A DNA stretch of 64,000 nt from positions 320,225-384,224 of the forward strand of contig NZ_LMRZ01000003.1 in assembly GCF_001428305.1 (NCBI RefSeq), written 5' to 3'. The notes beneath the pieces are model-generated. The model saw nothing but the letters and a program-made list of their open reading frames with translations, searched no databases and was not told the origin of the DNA. Shown in pieces: positions 8,606-17,529 of the stretch (positions within the stretch are counted from its first letter, which is position 1; each line of letters opens with the position of its first letter). Made by a program: the position numbers and the translations under genes. This DNA comes from Janibacter sp. Soil728. GTDB lineage: Bacteria > Actinomycetota > Actinomycetes > Actinomycetales > Dermatophilaceae.

Positions 8606-9423
8606 GCCTCGGCGACGGGATGCGGCTGGCGACGGGCACCTTCACCCGCCGCACGAGCGGGCAGGTCACGGTCTCGCGGGACAGCGCCCGATCGGCACTG
8701 CTGCTCGCGCCCCTCGCCGTCCTGCCCCTCGCTCTGCAGGTCGTCCTCGTCGGCACGAGCGTCGAGCTCGGAGTCCCTCCCCTCGTCGCCGCCGCCGCAG
8801 CGCTGGCGGTCCTGGCGTACGGCTCGCGGGCGATGCACCTCGATGGCCTCGCCGACACGGTCGACGGACTCGGGGCGGGTCTGGCCAAGGACCCCCTCGA
8901 GGTCATGCGCCGGGGCGACGTCGGGCCCATGGGTGCCGTCGCGCTCGTCCTCGTACTGCTCGTCCAGGCGGGCGCCATCACCGCACTCCTCGGCTCCGGG
9001 TGGCGTGGTGCACTTCTCGTCGGTGCATCAGTCATCGCCTCGCGTGCGGCGGCCGCGGTCGTCTGCGGTCGCGGACAGCGCACCGCCGACGGGTCCCGCC
9101 TCGGGGCCGCCTTCGTCGGGACCATCCCCTTCGGCGCGGCCGCGCTGCTCACCATCGCCGTCGCCGCAGTGCTCGTGGCCGCAGCCCTCCCCGTGGTCGA
9201 CACGCTCCCGCCTGACGGGTCGCCCGGCTCGCCCGACCTCGCGTGGTCGACGATCCGCATGCTCGCCGTCGCGGCACTGGCCGCACCGATCGCCGTGCTT
9301 GCGGCAGCACGGTTCCGGGACAAGGCCGCTCGCGCCTTCGGCGGCGTCAACGGCGATGTCATCGGCGCTGGCATCGAGGTCGCCCTCACCGTCGTCCTCG
9401 TCCTGCTCACGGTGGCTTGGTGA
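8602..9423 (+). CDS. cobS: Adenosylcobinamide-GDP ribazoletransferase
   Basis: Integral membrane enzyme of 273 residues that joins adenosylcobinamide-GDP to alpha-ribazole, the last nucleotide-loop step. The family signature HLDGLADTVDGLG lies near residue 80, followed by DPLEVMRRGDVGPMG. Five or more hydrophobic segments cover the rest. GTG start at 8602 in the GTGA overlap with cobA; homology begins immediately (MRLATGTFTRR). Two nucleotides separate its stop from cobU. Confidence 0.94.
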   Translation: MSLGDGMRLATGTFTRRTSGQVTVSRDSARSALLLAPLAVLPLALQVVLVGTSVELGVPPLVAAAAALAVLAYGSRAMHLDGLADTVDGLGAGLAKDPLEVMRRGDVGPMGAVALVLVLLVQAGAITALLGSGWRGALLVGASVIASRAAAAVVCGRGQRTADGSRLGAAFVGTIPFGAAALLTIAVAAVLVAAALPVVDTLPPDGSPGSPDLAWSTIRMLAVAALAAPIAVLAAARFRDKAARAFGGVNGDVIGAGIEVALTVVLVLLTVAW

Positions 9424-9425
9424 CC

Positions 9426-9971
9426 ATGCGACTCCTCGTCACCGGTGGCGTCCGCTCGGGCAAGTCACGCCACGCAGAGGGCCTCCTACTGCCTCCTCAT
9501 GTGGGCCCAGACATCCCCGTCACGTACCTGGCGACCGGTCCTCAGAGCGACGACGCCGACTGGCGGGCCCGCATCGACGCGCACCGGTCCCGTCGCCCCG
9601 CGACGTGGCGCACGGTCGAGAGCACCGATGCCGCAAGCAGTCTGTGGGACGCAGACGGGCCGGTCCTGCTCGACTGCCTCGGCACCTGGCTGACCGCGCA
9701 GCTCGACGAGATGGAGGCCTGGGAAGCACCCGAGTCGCACTGGACCGAGGCCCTCGACGAGCGCATCACCGACCTCGAGGCGGCCTGGCTCGCCACCGAC
9801 CAGGTCGTCGCCGTGACCAACGAGGTCGGGTGGGGCGTGGTGTCGGAGCACCGCTCCGGACGGATCTTCGCCGACCGCCTCGGCTGGCTCAACCAGCGTC
9901 TGGCAGCGTCCGCGGACCGGGTCGACCTGGTCGTCGCCGGTCAGGTGCTCACCATCAAGGGCGGGGCGTGA
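9426..9971 (+). CDS. cobU: Adenosylcobinamide kinase / adenosylcobinamide-phosphate guanylyltransferase
   Basis: Bifunctional 181-residue enzyme with the N-terminal P-loop TGGVRSGKSRHAE and the internal AHRSRRPATWRTVE segment, where His is the family's guanylylated residue region. VLLDCLGTWLT and VTNEVGWGVV are also characteristic. It phosphorylates adenosylcobinamide and transfers GMP from GTP. ATG at 9426, two nt after the cobS stop, was chosen because the P-loop must be at the N-terminus; the open frame further upstream lies inside cobS. Its stop overlaps the cobD GTG. Confidence 0.93.
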   Translation: MRLLVTGGVRSGKSRHAEGLLLPPHVGPDIPVTYLATGPQSDDADWRARIDAHRSRRPATWRTVESTDAASSLWDADGPVLLDCLGTWLTAQLDEMEAWEAPESHWTEALDERITDLEAAWLATDQVVAVTNEVGWGVVSEHRSGRIFADRLGWLNQRLAASADRVDLVVAGQVLTIKGGA

Positions 9972-10951
9972 CTCTCCCCCACCGAGGTCGTGGTCTCGAC
10001 CCCGTCACGGTCGGATTGGTCCTCGGGTGGGTCGCCGACGAGCTCGTCGGGGACCCTCGGCGTGGTCACCCGGTGGCCCTCTTCGGCTCGTGGACCTCAT
10101 GGGTCGAGCAGCGCACACACCGTGACTCGCGGGCCGCCGGCGTCCTCACCGAGGCAATCGTCCTCATGCCCGTCCTCGCGCTCGGGTTCGCAGCGACCCG
10201 GCTGCCACCCGCTGGTCGCACCGGCGCAACCGCAGCGCTCACCTGGGCAGCTCTCGGGGGCACGAGTCTGGGGCGCGAGGGCAACGCCGTGCACGACCTG
10301 CTCGTGACCGGCGACCTGCCCGGTGCGCGGCGGCAGGTGCGCAACCTCGTGGGCCGGGTCACCGACGACCTCGCCCCGGACGACGTCGCCCGGGCCGCGA
10401 TCGAGTCGGTCGCGGAAAACACCTCGGACGCCGTCGTCGGCACCCTCGTCTGGGGCGCCCTCTTGGGCCCTCTCGGCGTCGTCCTCCACCGGGCTGCCAA
10501 CACGCTCGATGCGATGCACGGGCACCGCACACCGAGGTTTGCCCGCTTCGGCTGGGCGGCGGCCCGGCTCGACGACGTCCTCGGCTGGCTCCCCGCCCGG
10601 GTGACCGTGCTCGCGACCGCGGCGGCTCGCCCCCTTCGTGCTCGTGAGGTCGTGAGCACCGCGCTGCGTGACGGTCGGGAGCACCCCAGCCCCAATGCCG
10701 GACCGGTGGAAGCCGGCTTCGCCGCCGCCCTGCGCATCCGGCTCGGCGGACGCACCGTCTATGCCAGCGGCGTCGAGGAGCGTGTGGTGATGGGCACGGG
10801 GCCGGCCCCCAGGGCCGCCGACCTGCCGCGCACCGTCGCACTCGCCCGGCGCGTCGGGCTCATCACGCTCATCGCGGTCGTGGGCATGCGCCTCGGCGGA
10901 GTGGCGGGCTGCTCCTGGGCCTCCGGTCGTGACTCACCCGGTGCATCGTGA
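9968..10951 (+). CDS. cobD: Adenosylcobinamide-phosphate synthase
   Basis: CobD/CbiB membrane protein of 327 residues that attaches the aminopropanol(-phosphate) arm to adenosylcobyric acid. DELVGDPRRGHPVALFG near the N-terminus and AIESVAENTSDAVVGTLVW and NTLDAMHGHR are diagnostic. GTG start at 9968 in a GTGA overlap with cobU. The last nine codons (SGRDSPGAS) are not family sequence: they come from the 27-bp repeat at 10921-10947, which supplies the stop region. Last gene of the riboswitch operon. Confidence 0.93.
   Translation: MTLPHRGRGLDPVTVGLVLGWVADELVGDPRRGHPVALFGSWTSWVEQRTHRDSRAAGVLTEAIVLMPVLALGFAATRLPPAGRTGATAALTWAALGGTSLGREGNAVHDLLVTGDLPGARRQVRNLVGRVTDDLAPDDVARAAIESVAENTSDAVVGTLVWGALLGPLGVVLHRAANTLDAMHGHRTPRFARFGWAAARLDDVLGWLPARVTVLATAAARPLRAREVVSTALRDGREHPSPNAGPVEAGFAAALRIRLGGRTVYASGVEERVVMGTGPAPRAADLPRTVALARRVGLITLIAVVGMRLGGVAGCSWASGRDSPGAS
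10921..10947 (+). repeat. 27-bp repeat, copy 3 (3' end of cobD)
   Basis: Three mismatches from the copy at 3586-3612. It encodes the final residues of CobD and also supplies the left arm of the terminator at 10929-10968. Confidence 0.65.
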
Positions 10952-10968
10952 TCCACCTCGTGAGTCAC
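10929..10968. terminator. Bidirectional terminator between cobD and cobK
   Basis: Perfect inverted repeat GTGACTCAC (10929-10937) and GTGAGTCAC (10960-10968) around a 22-nt loop. It spans both convergent stop codons. There is no long T-run, as is usual in high-GC actinobacteria. Confidence 0.5.
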
Positions 10969-11720
10969 CCCCGTAGGGAGTCGAGCGAGGTCACCCAGGT
11001 GGCCGCCGCGACGGCGTCAGCCGCCGATGCGACCCCTGCCGCCCGCTCCGGCCGCGCCACGACGACCACCGGCACGCCCAGGTGGCGGGCCGCGTCGAGC
11101 TTGGCCTGCGTGTAGCGCCCACCCGAGTCCTTGGTGAGCAGCACCGACACCCCGTGCTCGCGCATCAGGGCCTCCTCACCAGCCACGTCGAAGGGGCCAC
11201 GCGAGCGCAGCACCGTCCACGCTGCCGGCAGCGGCGTCTCCGGCGGCTCGACGAGCCGCACGACGACCGGCCGGTCGGCCCACGCCTCGACGTGATGGTG
11301 CAGGGTCTGTCGACCCGTCGTGACGAAGGGGACTCCCCCCACCTCGTCCGCCGCCTCCCGCGCGGCCACGTGGTCGGCCACCCACGTCCACGACGCGGCA
11401 TCCGGGTGGGTCGCCCAGCCGGGCCGAGCCAGCCGCAGCAGCGGCACACCAAGTGACGAGCAGACCTGTGCCGCATGGCTGCCCATCGTCGCAGCGAAGG
11501 GGTGCGTGGCGTCGACGACTGCACTCACGTCGTGCTCGCGCAGCCACCGGGTCAGCCCCTCGACTCCCCCGAAGCCGCCGATCCGCACCGGTCCGACCGG
11601 CAGCCGGGGACGGGAGACCCGGCCGGCCAAGGAGGAGGTGATGGCCACTCCCTTCGCCTCGAGGTGAGCAGCGAGGTCACGGGCCTCGGCGGTCCCGCCG
11701 AGGAGGAGCACGTGCGTCAT
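10965..11720 (-). CDS. cobK: Precorrin-6A reductase
   Basis: NAD(P)H-dependent CobK of about 251 residues that reduces precorrin-6A to precorrin-6B. It begins THVLLLGGTAEARDLA, the family's dinucleotide-binding start, and continues with VDATHPFAATM, WADRPVVVRLVEPP and LLTKDSGG, all typical. ATG at 11720 was taken because the GGTAEA loop follows at once; an in-frame upstream extension has no homology. It converges on cobD and has its own promoter in the 62-bp divergent gap before the M50 gene. Confidence 0.92.
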   Translation of the reverse strand: MTHVLLLGGTAEARDLAAHLEAKGVAITSSLAGRVSRPRLPVGPVRIGGFGGVEGLTRWLREHDVSAVVDATHPFAATMGSHAAQVCSSLGVPLLRLARPGWATHPDAASWTWVADHVAAREAADEVGGVPFVTTGRQTLHHHVEAWADRPVVVRLVEPPETPLPAAWTVLRSRGPFDVAGEEALMREHGVSVLLTKDSGGRYTQAKLDAARHLGVPVVVVARPERAAGVASAADAVAAATWVTSLDSLRG

Positions 11721-11782
11721 GCCAGTCAGAATCTCACGCCCGGCCGTGCCGGCTGACAGGTTGACCACCTACGGTCACCTGC

Positions 11783-12484
11783 GTGGACCAGATCATCGAC
11801 CGTCTCGCGCCCGCGACCTCGGCACCCGACCTCACCGGCTGGACGCTCGTCGCCGTGCTGGTACTCGGCGGGGTCGCCGCGACGTGGTGGCCGGCGTGGC
11901 GCGTCCTGCGCATGGCCGTGACCCTCGTCCACGAGCTCGGCCACGCCGTCGTCGGGATCCTGTGCGGCCGGCGGTTCACCGGCTTCGTCCTGCGCTCCGA
12001 CATGTCCGGTCATGCCGTGAACGTCGGACCCGCTCACGGCGCCGGGGTCATCGCGACGACCTGGGCGGGCTACCCGGCTCCGGGGATCGTGGGCGCCGGG
12101 CTCATCCCGGTCGCCACGCACGGCTGGTCCGCCCCGGCGCTGGCCGTGCTCGGCGTCGGTCTCCTCGCGTCCCTGACCCGGGTGCGCTCGGCACTCACCG
12201 GGCTCGTCGTGCTCTCCGTCATCGCCGCCACAGCATCCTTGTGGTGGTGGGGCGACGACACCCTCCAGGCCCGACTGCTCGTCGGGGTCGGGGTCCTGCT
12301 GCTCGTCGGCGCCTGGCGCCACCTCGGATCGATGTTCCCCCACGTCGAGGCGGGCAGCGATCCGGGTGTGCTCGCCCGGGCCACGGGGATCCCGGCACCG
12401 CTGTGGGTCGCCAGCTTCGTCCTCGTCCTCGCCGCGGCAACCTGGCTCGTCGTCGCCGAGCTGCGGGGTTCCGTGGGAGCGTGA
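11783..12484 (+). CDS. M50B-like membrane metallopeptidase
   Basis: A 233-residue membrane protein with about six hydrophobic segments and the zinc motif HELGH (about residues 50-54) in VTLVHELGHAVVGILCGRR, matching the family of small M50-like peptidases of actinobacteria with otherwise unknown substrates. A second zinc ligand is not obvious. GTG start; TACGGT lies 7 nt upstream, which would fit a leaderless transcript. The next gene follows after 3 nt, so the two are co-transcribed. Family call from motif and topology; function unknown. Confidence 0.75.
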   Translation: MDQIIDRLAPATSAPDLTGWTLVAVLVLGGVAATWWPAWRVLRMAVTLVHELGHAVVGILCGRRFTGFVLRSDMSGHAVNVGPAHGAGVIATTWAGYPAPGIVGAGLIPVATHGWSAPALAVLGVGLLASLTRVRSALTGLVVLSVIAATASLWWWGDDTLQARLLVGVGVLLLVGAWRHLGSMFPHVEAGSDPGVLARATGIPAPLWVASFVLVLAAATWLVVAELRGSVGA

Positions 12485-12487
12485 GGC

Positions 12488-12922
12488 ATGCCCTCATCGC
12501 TACGCGCCGTCGCCCAGGTCCTCCTCGGCGCCTTCCTCGTGCTCGCGGGCATCGCCCACCTGACCGTCGCGCGGACCGCCTTCAGAGCCCAGGTGCCACC
12601 GTGGGTCCCCCTGGACGTCGACCTCGTCGTGGTCATCTCCGGGGTGGTCGAGATCGTCTGCGGCGCAGCGTTGCTGCTCGCCTGGCGTCAGCCGCACCGG
12701 GCGATCGTGGGGGGCGTGGTGGCGCTCCTCTTCATCGCGGTCTTCCCCGGCAACATCGCCCAGTTCACCGAAGGACGTGACGCCTTCGGTCTGACGAGTG
12801 ACACGAGCCGGGCGGTGCGGCTGCTCTTCCAGCCCGTCCTCGTGGTCTGGGCCCTGTGGTGCACGCAGGCAGTGCAGGAGACCCTGCACTGGTGGCGCCG
12901 ACGGCGTGAGCAGCGCTCCTGA
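12488..12922 (+). CDS. DoxX-like membrane protein
   Basis: A 144-residue four-helix membrane protein. LLGAFLVLAGIAHLT at the N-terminus and VFPGNIAQFTEGRDAF in the third segment are the pattern of the DoxX/DUF-type quinone-associated family; a paralogue lies at 19233-19625 with VFPANVQMSID at the equivalent place. It is 3 nt behind the M50-like gene. Role unknown; family members are linked to membrane redox chemistry. Confidence 0.65.
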   Translation: MPSSLRAVAQVLLGAFLVLAGIAHLTVARTAFRAQVPPWVPLDVDLVVVISGVVEIVCGAALLLAWRQPHRAIVGGVVALLFIAVFPGNIAQFTEGRDAFGLTSDTSRAVRLLFQPVLVVWALWCTQAVQETLHWWRRRREQRS

Positions 12923-12928
12923 GGCGGC

Positions 12929-13735
12929 TCAGACCTCGCGCCACCCGTCGACGATGTCGAGCACGTCCAGCAGCTGCGTCGCCACCCCGTCGGGCTCCAC
13001 ATCGACGGTGACCTGCTGGTCAGCGGGGATGTCGCTGTGCGGCACCCAGATGGCGCGCATCCCGACCTCCTGCGAGCCGAGCACGTCCTCGAAGAGGCGG
13101 TCACCGACATAGACGACATTGGCCACCGGCACACCGAGCTGCGCGGCGACCGCCTCGAAGGCCTCCCGGTGCGGCTTGACCACGCCGATCTCCGAGGAGT
13201 ACACGTCCCCGTCGATGAGGTCGAGCACGCCGTCGCGCTCGAAGATCTCTCGGTGGTAGTCGCCGCTCCAGATCGTGTTGGACAGCACCCCGACCTTGAG
13301 ACCGCGCTCGCGCAGCCCCTCCCACAGCGTGCGCACCTGCGGGTCGGTGCGGGTGTGCGGCTCCCAGAAGCGGCGGTAGGCCGCCAGCGCCACGTGGTGC
13401 CGGTCCTCGCTCGGGTCCAGGCCGGCCTCGCGCAGGATCCCGTCGAGCTGCGCGCTGGAGCGGTCGTCCGCGCGACCGCGCTGCCAGGCCCGGTCCTCGA
13501 CGGCGAGGATCCGGTCAGCGAGCTCCTGCGCGCGGTCCAGGTCGTCCTGCGGCACGTCGTCGGACTCGAGCGGGATGCCGTGGATCTCGCGGGCGAAGAC
13601 GCGCCACTGCTGCCCCAGGTCGACCGTGTGCCACGGCGTGAGCGTGCCGCCCCAGTCGAAGACCACCGCCTGCACCGGGCCGGCCGGCGGGCGCTCGTGG
13701 ACGGTCAGCGGGTGACGCATCTCGTCGACGCTCAT
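12929..13735 (-). CDS. HAD-family hydrolase with altered motif I
   Basis: A 268-residue HAD-like protein: motif [13 protein letters not shown], motif [11 protein letters not shown], motif III lysine in [12 protein letters not shown], motif [16 protein letters not shown] cap domain lies between motifs I and II. The usual DxDGT is DWGGT here, so the second Asp, the general acid/base of phosphatases, is Gly; the protein may have weak or different chemistry. Its start overlaps the proS stop by 4 bp, so it is translated with prolyl-tRNA synthetase. Substrate unknown. Confidence 0.82.
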   Translation of the reverse strand: MSVDEMRHPLTVHERPPAGPVQAVVFDWGGTLTPWHTVDLGQQWRVFAREIHGIPLESDDVPQDDLDRAQELADRILAVEDRAWQRGRADDRSSAQLDGILREAGLDPSEDRHHVALAAYRRFWEPHTRTDPQVRTLWEGLRERGLKVGVLSNTIWSGDYHREIFERDGVLDLIDGDVYSSEIGVVKPHREAFEAVAAQLGVPVANVVYVGDRLFEDVLGSQEVGMRAIWVPHSDIPADQQVTVDVEPDGVATQLLDVLDIVDGWREV

Positions 13736-15519
13736 GACTGGTCCCGCACCTCACGGACCAAGGCCTCGACGGCCTCGGCCACGGGGACCTCCCGGCGCTC
13801 GCCGGTGCGACGGTCCTTGATCTCGACGACGCCGTCGGCCAGGCCCTTGCCGACGACGAGGATCGTCGGGACACCGATGATCTCGGCGTCCTTGAACTTC
13901 ACGCCCGGGCTGACCTTGCCCGCACGGTCGTCGTAAAGGACGCTCACGCCCTTCGCCTCGAGCTGGGCAGACAGGTCGCCGGCGGCGGTGAAGATCTCCT
14001 CGCTCTTGCCCGCGGCCACGACGTGGACGTCGAAGGGGGCGAGCGCGCGCGGCCAGATCAGGCCCTGCTCGTCGTGGTTGTCCTCGGCGACGACCCCGAC
14101 GGCGCGCGTGACGCCGACGCCGTACGAGCCCATCGTGACAGTGACGAGCTTGCCGTTCTCGTCGAGGACCTTCAGCCCCAGCGCCTCGGCGTACTTGGTG
14201 CCGAGCTGGAAGATGTGGCCCATCTCGACGCCGCGCGCGAGCGTCAACGTGCCCTCGCCCGTGGGGCTGGGGTCGCCCTCGCGGATCTCGGCGGCCTGGA
14301 TGGTGCCGTCAGCGGTGAAGTCACGACCGTGGACCAGGTCGATGACGTGCTTGCCGTGCTCGTCCGCCCCCGTCACCCAGGCGCTGCCCTCGGCGATGCT
14401 CGGGTCGAGCAGGTACCTGATGCCGGACGCACGCTCCGCACCGAGGACACCGGGGCCGATGTAGCCCTTGGCCAGCGTCGGGTGCTTGGCGAAGTCGGCC
14501 TCCTCGAAGGCCTCGACCTCGGCGGGCGCCACCTGCGCCTCGAGTCGCTTGGCGTCGACCTCACGGTCACCGGGGACACCGATGGCCAGCGCCTCGCGCC
14601 ACGGCTCCTCGTGCTCCTCGTCAGCGGGGTGGAGGAGCATGACGATGACATTCTTCAGCGTGTCCGCGGGGGTCCACTGACGCCCGTCGGTGCGCGGGTG
14701 GCTTGCGTTGAGCGCGGCCACGAGCGTGTCGATCGTGGGGGTGTCGGGGGTGTCCTCGACGTGCGCGGGGCCGGCAGTCACCTCGAGCGGCGGCGCCTGC
14801 GGCACCTCGACGGCCTCGACATTGGCGGCGTAGCCCGAGGCGTCACGCACGAAGGTGTCCTCGCCGTTGGGGCTGACGGCGAGGAACTCCTCGCTCGCGC
14901 TGCCCCCCATCGCACCCGAGTCGGCGTGGACGATGACGTACTCGAAGCCCAGCCGGTCGAAGATCTTGATGTAGGCGTCGCGGTGCGCGTCGTACGCCTT
15001 CTGCAGGCCTTCTGCGGTGATGTCGAAGGAGTAGCTGTCCTTCATGATGAACTCACGCCCGCGCAGCACACCAGCGCGCGGCCGGGCCTCGTCGCGGTAC
15101 TTGTTCTGGATCTGGAAGAGCGTCAGCGGCAGGTCCTTGTAGGACGTGTACATGTCCTTGACCGCGAGGCAGAACATCTCCTCGTGCGTCGGGCCGAGGA
15201 GCATCTGCGTGCCCTTGCGGTCGGTCAGGCGGAAGAGGTTGTCGCCGTACTCGGTCCAGCGGTTGGTGGCCTCGTAGGGCTCCTTGGGCAGCAGAGCCGG
15301 GAAGGAGAGCTCCTGCCCGCCGATGGCCTCCATCTCCTCCCGCACGATCGCCTCGACCTTGCGCAGCACCTTCAGCCCCAGCGGCAGCCACGTGTAGACG
15401 CCCGGCGCCGCACGCCGGACGTAACCGGCCCGGACGAGGAGCTTGTGGCCGGGCAGCTCGGCGTCCGCCGGGTCCTCGCGAAGGGTGCGAAGGAAGAAGG
15501 ACGACATGCGTGTGACCAC
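13732..15519 (-). CDS. proS: Prolyl-tRNA synthetase
   Basis: Bacterial-type class II synthetase of 595 residues. Motif 2 and 3 regions are clear: [21 protein letters not shown] (quoted in part), [12 protein letters not shown] and [18 protein letters not shown]. The YbaK-like editing insertion between motifs 2 and 3 is present (about residues 230-410), and the anticodon-binding domain starts near [14 protein letters not shown] at 15519 or ATG at 15507 are both plausible. It is the head of a proS-HAD unit and part of the conserved ispG-proS region. Confidence 0.96.
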   Translation of the reverse strand: MVTRMSSFFLRTLREDPADAELPGHKLLVRAGYVRRAAPGVYTWLPLGLKVLRKVEAIVREEMEAIGGQELSFPALLPKEPYEATNRWTEYGDNLFRLTDRKGTQMLLGPTHEEMFCLAVKDMYTSYKDLPLTLFQIQNKYRDEARPRAGVLRGREFIMKDSYSFDITAEGLQKAYDAHRDAYIKIFDRLGFEYVIVHADSGAMGGSASEEFLAVSPNGEDTFVRDASGYAANVEAVEVPQAPPLEVTAGPAHVEDTPDTPTIDTLVAALNASHPRTDGRQWTPADTLKNVIVMLLHPADEEHEEPWREALAIGVPGDREVDAKRLEAQVAPAEVEAFEEADFAKHPTLAKGYIGPGVLGAERASGIRYLLDPSIAEGSAWVTGADEHGKHVIDLVHGRDFTADGTIQAAEIREGDPSPTGEGTLTLARGVEMGHIFQLGTKYAEALGLKVLDENGKLVTVTMGSYGVGVTRAVGVVAEDNHDEQGLIWPRALAPFDVHVVAAGKSEEIFTAAGDLSAQLEAKGVSVLYDDRAGKVSPGVKFKDAEIIGVPTILVVGKGLADGVVEIKDRRTGERREVPVAEAVEALVREVRDQS

Positions 15520-15558
15520 GGAAGGGACTCCTGGTGAGGCGAAGGGGGATGTGCCTCC

Positions 15559-16467
15559 TCAGCGTATCCGCTCACCCATGAGCGCCGCCCCTGCAGCAGC
15601 CAGCTGCCGGGTCACGAGAGCGACGGCGGCGCGCTCGGCCCGGTCGGGTCGGGACAGCGCCACGATCCAGCGGGCGGAGTGGACCTCGGTCAGGGGGACG
15701 AGCACGAACTCGTCGGCCGTGCGCGTCGTGTAGCGCGGCAGCAGGGCGATGCCCTCCCCCGAGGCGACGAGCGCGGCGACGAGGTGGTTGTCACGGATCC
15801 GCAGCCGTCGGTGCAGCGCCGTCCCGCAGGCGCTCTCGATGCGCTGGAGCACGGTGTCGAAGGGATAGTGCTCAGGCACGCTGATCCAGTCCTCGCGGAT
15901 GACATCGCGTGGGCGCAGGTGCGCGCGTCCGACGAGCGGGTGGTCGGGCGGCAGCGCCACGTCGAGCGGCTCGCGGGTGAGGACCGTGCTGCGCAGGCCC
16001 TCGCTGCCTGCGGGCACCTCGCTCGTCAGGGAGTGGGCGATGACGATGTCGGCGTCGGCTGCCGCGCTCGCGTAGTCGTGCTCGGCCAGGTCGAAGTCGT
16101 CGACGGTGATCTCGACGTCGGTGTCGGCGAGCAGGGTCAGCACGCCGGGCAGCAACGCGGTCAGCCCGCTCGGCAGCCCGGCGATGCTCACCCGCCCGGT
16201 AGGTCGTCCGCGGTGCTCGTCGAGCCGGGCGGCCACCCGCGCGAGGGCGGCGGCCACGTCATCGGCGCCGTCGGCGAGCAGCTCTCCCGCGTCGGTCAGC
16301 CGCAGCCCACGACCGTGCGGTTCGACGAGGGGCACGCCCACGGCTCGCTGGGCGGTGCGCAGCTGCTGGGACAGCGCCGACGGGGTGCGGTGCGTGGCCG
16401 CGGCCACCGCCGCGAGGCTGCCACGCTCCCGCAGGTCGCGCAGCAGCTCCAGATGCCGGATGTCCAT
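15559..16467 (-). CDS. LysR-family transcriptional regulator
   Basis: A 302-residue regulator with the N-terminal winged helix (RHLELLRDLRERGSLAAVAAATHRT, shown only as its first half RHLELLRDLRE) and a C-terminal periplasmic-binding-type effector domain with VRED-like core LREDWISVP. It is divergent from the EamA transporter with a 78-bp gap that contains a perfect CGTCATGACG palindrome, so it probably controls that transporter and itself. Effector unknown. Confidence 0.88.
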   Translation of the reverse strand: MDIRHLELLRDLRERGSLAAVAAATHRTPSALSQQLRTAQRAVGVPLVEPHGRGLRLTDAGELLADGADDVAAALARVAARLDEHRGRPTGRVSIAGLPSGLTALLPGVLTLLADTDVEITVDDFDLAEHDYASAAADADIVIAHSLTSEVPAGSEGLRSTVLTREPLDVALPPDHPLVGRAHLRPRDVIREDWISVPEHYPFDTVLQRIESACGTALHRRLRIRDNHLVAALVASGEGIALLPRYTTRTADEFVLVPLTEVHSARWIVALSRPDRAERAAVALVTRQLAAAGAALMGERIR

Positions 16468-16487
16468 GTAGCGACCCTAACGTGTTA

Positions 16488-16497
16488 CGTCATGACG
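16488..16497. promoter_or_regulatory. Palindromic operator candidate, lysR/eamA gap
   Basis: Perfect 10-bp palindrome CGTCATGACG, 21 bp from the regulator start and 48 bp before the transporter start. It is the only clear dyad in the gap and could be the LysR core site. Confidence 0.4.
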
Positions 16498-16545
16498 ATT
16501 CGCTTGTCCTGCACTGTCGTGAGAGCGCACCATCAGGGAGTGCCC

Positions 16546-17466
16546 ATGCCTCATCGCCTGCTCGCCGTCTTCGTCGCCGTCCTCTGGGGTGCGAACTTCG
16601 TCGCCATCCACGCCTCGCTGGCGATCTTCCCTCCCTTCCTCTGCTCGGCGCTGCGCTTCCTGCTCCTGGCCATCCCCACGATCCTGCTCGTCCCGCGACC
16701 GCAGGTCCCGACGCGGTGGCTGCTCGGCTACGGCATCGGCTTCGGCGTCCTGCAGTTCGCCTTCCTCTATCTCGCGATGGACATCGGCATGCCGACCGGC
16801 CTCGCGTCGCTCGTGCTCCAGAGCTCGGCCCCCTTCACCGTCGTCCTCGGGGCCGTCCTCCTCGGTGAGCGCCTGTCGACCCGGGCCGCCACGGGCGTGG
16901 GCGTCGCGGCCCTGGGCATGGCGATCGTCGGGTCCCAGCGGCTGTCCGCGGAGGCCGGCCTCCTCCCCTTCGTCCTGACACTGCTCGCGGGTCTGGGCTG
17001 GGCCTTCGGCAACCTCGCCGCCCGTCGGGCCGCGGCACCCAAGCCGCTGCACCTGACGATGTGGATGACGGTGGTCCCGCCCGTCCCCCTGCTCCTGCTG
17101 TCGTTCGCCGTCGAAGGGCCGGACCGCATCGCCGGCGCCTTCGGCGACTCGCTGACCGCCGCGGCGATCCCCGCCTGGCTGGGCCTGGCCTACACGACCC
17201 TCTTCGCGACCGTCATCGGCTCGGGGATCTGGACCTGGCTCATGTCGCGGCACCCGTCGGGAACGGTGGCCCCCTTCTCCATGCTCGTCCCGGTCACCGG
17301 GCTCGCGCTCGCGTGGATGATGCTCGGTGAGGTCCCGGCGCCGCTCGAGCTCGCCGGTGGGGTGCTCGTCGTCGGTGGGGTGCTGTGGGCCTCGCGTCAT
17401 CGGCCGACCGCGCTGCCCGAGCCCGAGCCGCTACCCGAGCCGGAGGCCCAGCCCCTGCGGACGTGA
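16546..17466 (+). CDS. EamA-family (DMT) transporter
   Basis: Ten-helix drug/metabolite transporter of 306 residues with two EamA repeats: LWGANFVAIHASLAIFPP opens the first and GWAFGNLAAR the second. SSAPFTVVLGAVLLGE and FSMLVPVTGLALAWMMLGE are the equivalent repeat segments ending in the conserved Gly-Glu. ATG 16546 was chosen because GGGAG lies 5 nt upstream; the GTG at 16540 is too close to that site. Relatives export amino acids or metabolites. Likely regulated by the divergent LysR gene. The C-terminal tail is a Pro-Glu repeat. Confidence 0.88.
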   Translation: MPHRLLAVFVAVLWGANFVAIHASLAIFPPFLCSALRFLLLAIPTILLVPRPQVPTRWLLGYGIGFGVLQFAFLYLAMDIGMPTGLASLVLQSSAPFTVVLGAVLLGERLSTRAATGVGVAALGMAIVGSQRLSAEAGLLPFVLTLLAGLGWAFGNLAARRAAAPKPLHLTMWMTVVPPVPLLLLSFAVEGPDRIAGAFGDSLTAAAIPAWLGLAYTTLFATVIGSGIWTWLMSRHPSGTVAPFSMLVPVTGLALAWMMLGEVPAPLELAGGVLVVGGVLWASRHRPTALPEPEPLPEPEAQPLRT

Positions 17467-17481
17467 CGTGCAGAAGGAGTC

Positions 17482-17529
17482 GTCCTGGTGCATCCGGTGG
17501 CGGACTCCGCCACGGATGGCACCAGGGAC
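17482..17529. terminator. Bidirectional terminator, eamA / sir2
   Basis: Long imperfect hairpin: CCTGGTG-CATCCG-GTGGCGGA pairs with TCCGCCAC-GGATG-GCACCAGG with small bulges. It fills the 62-bp gap between convergent genes. Confidence 0.7.
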
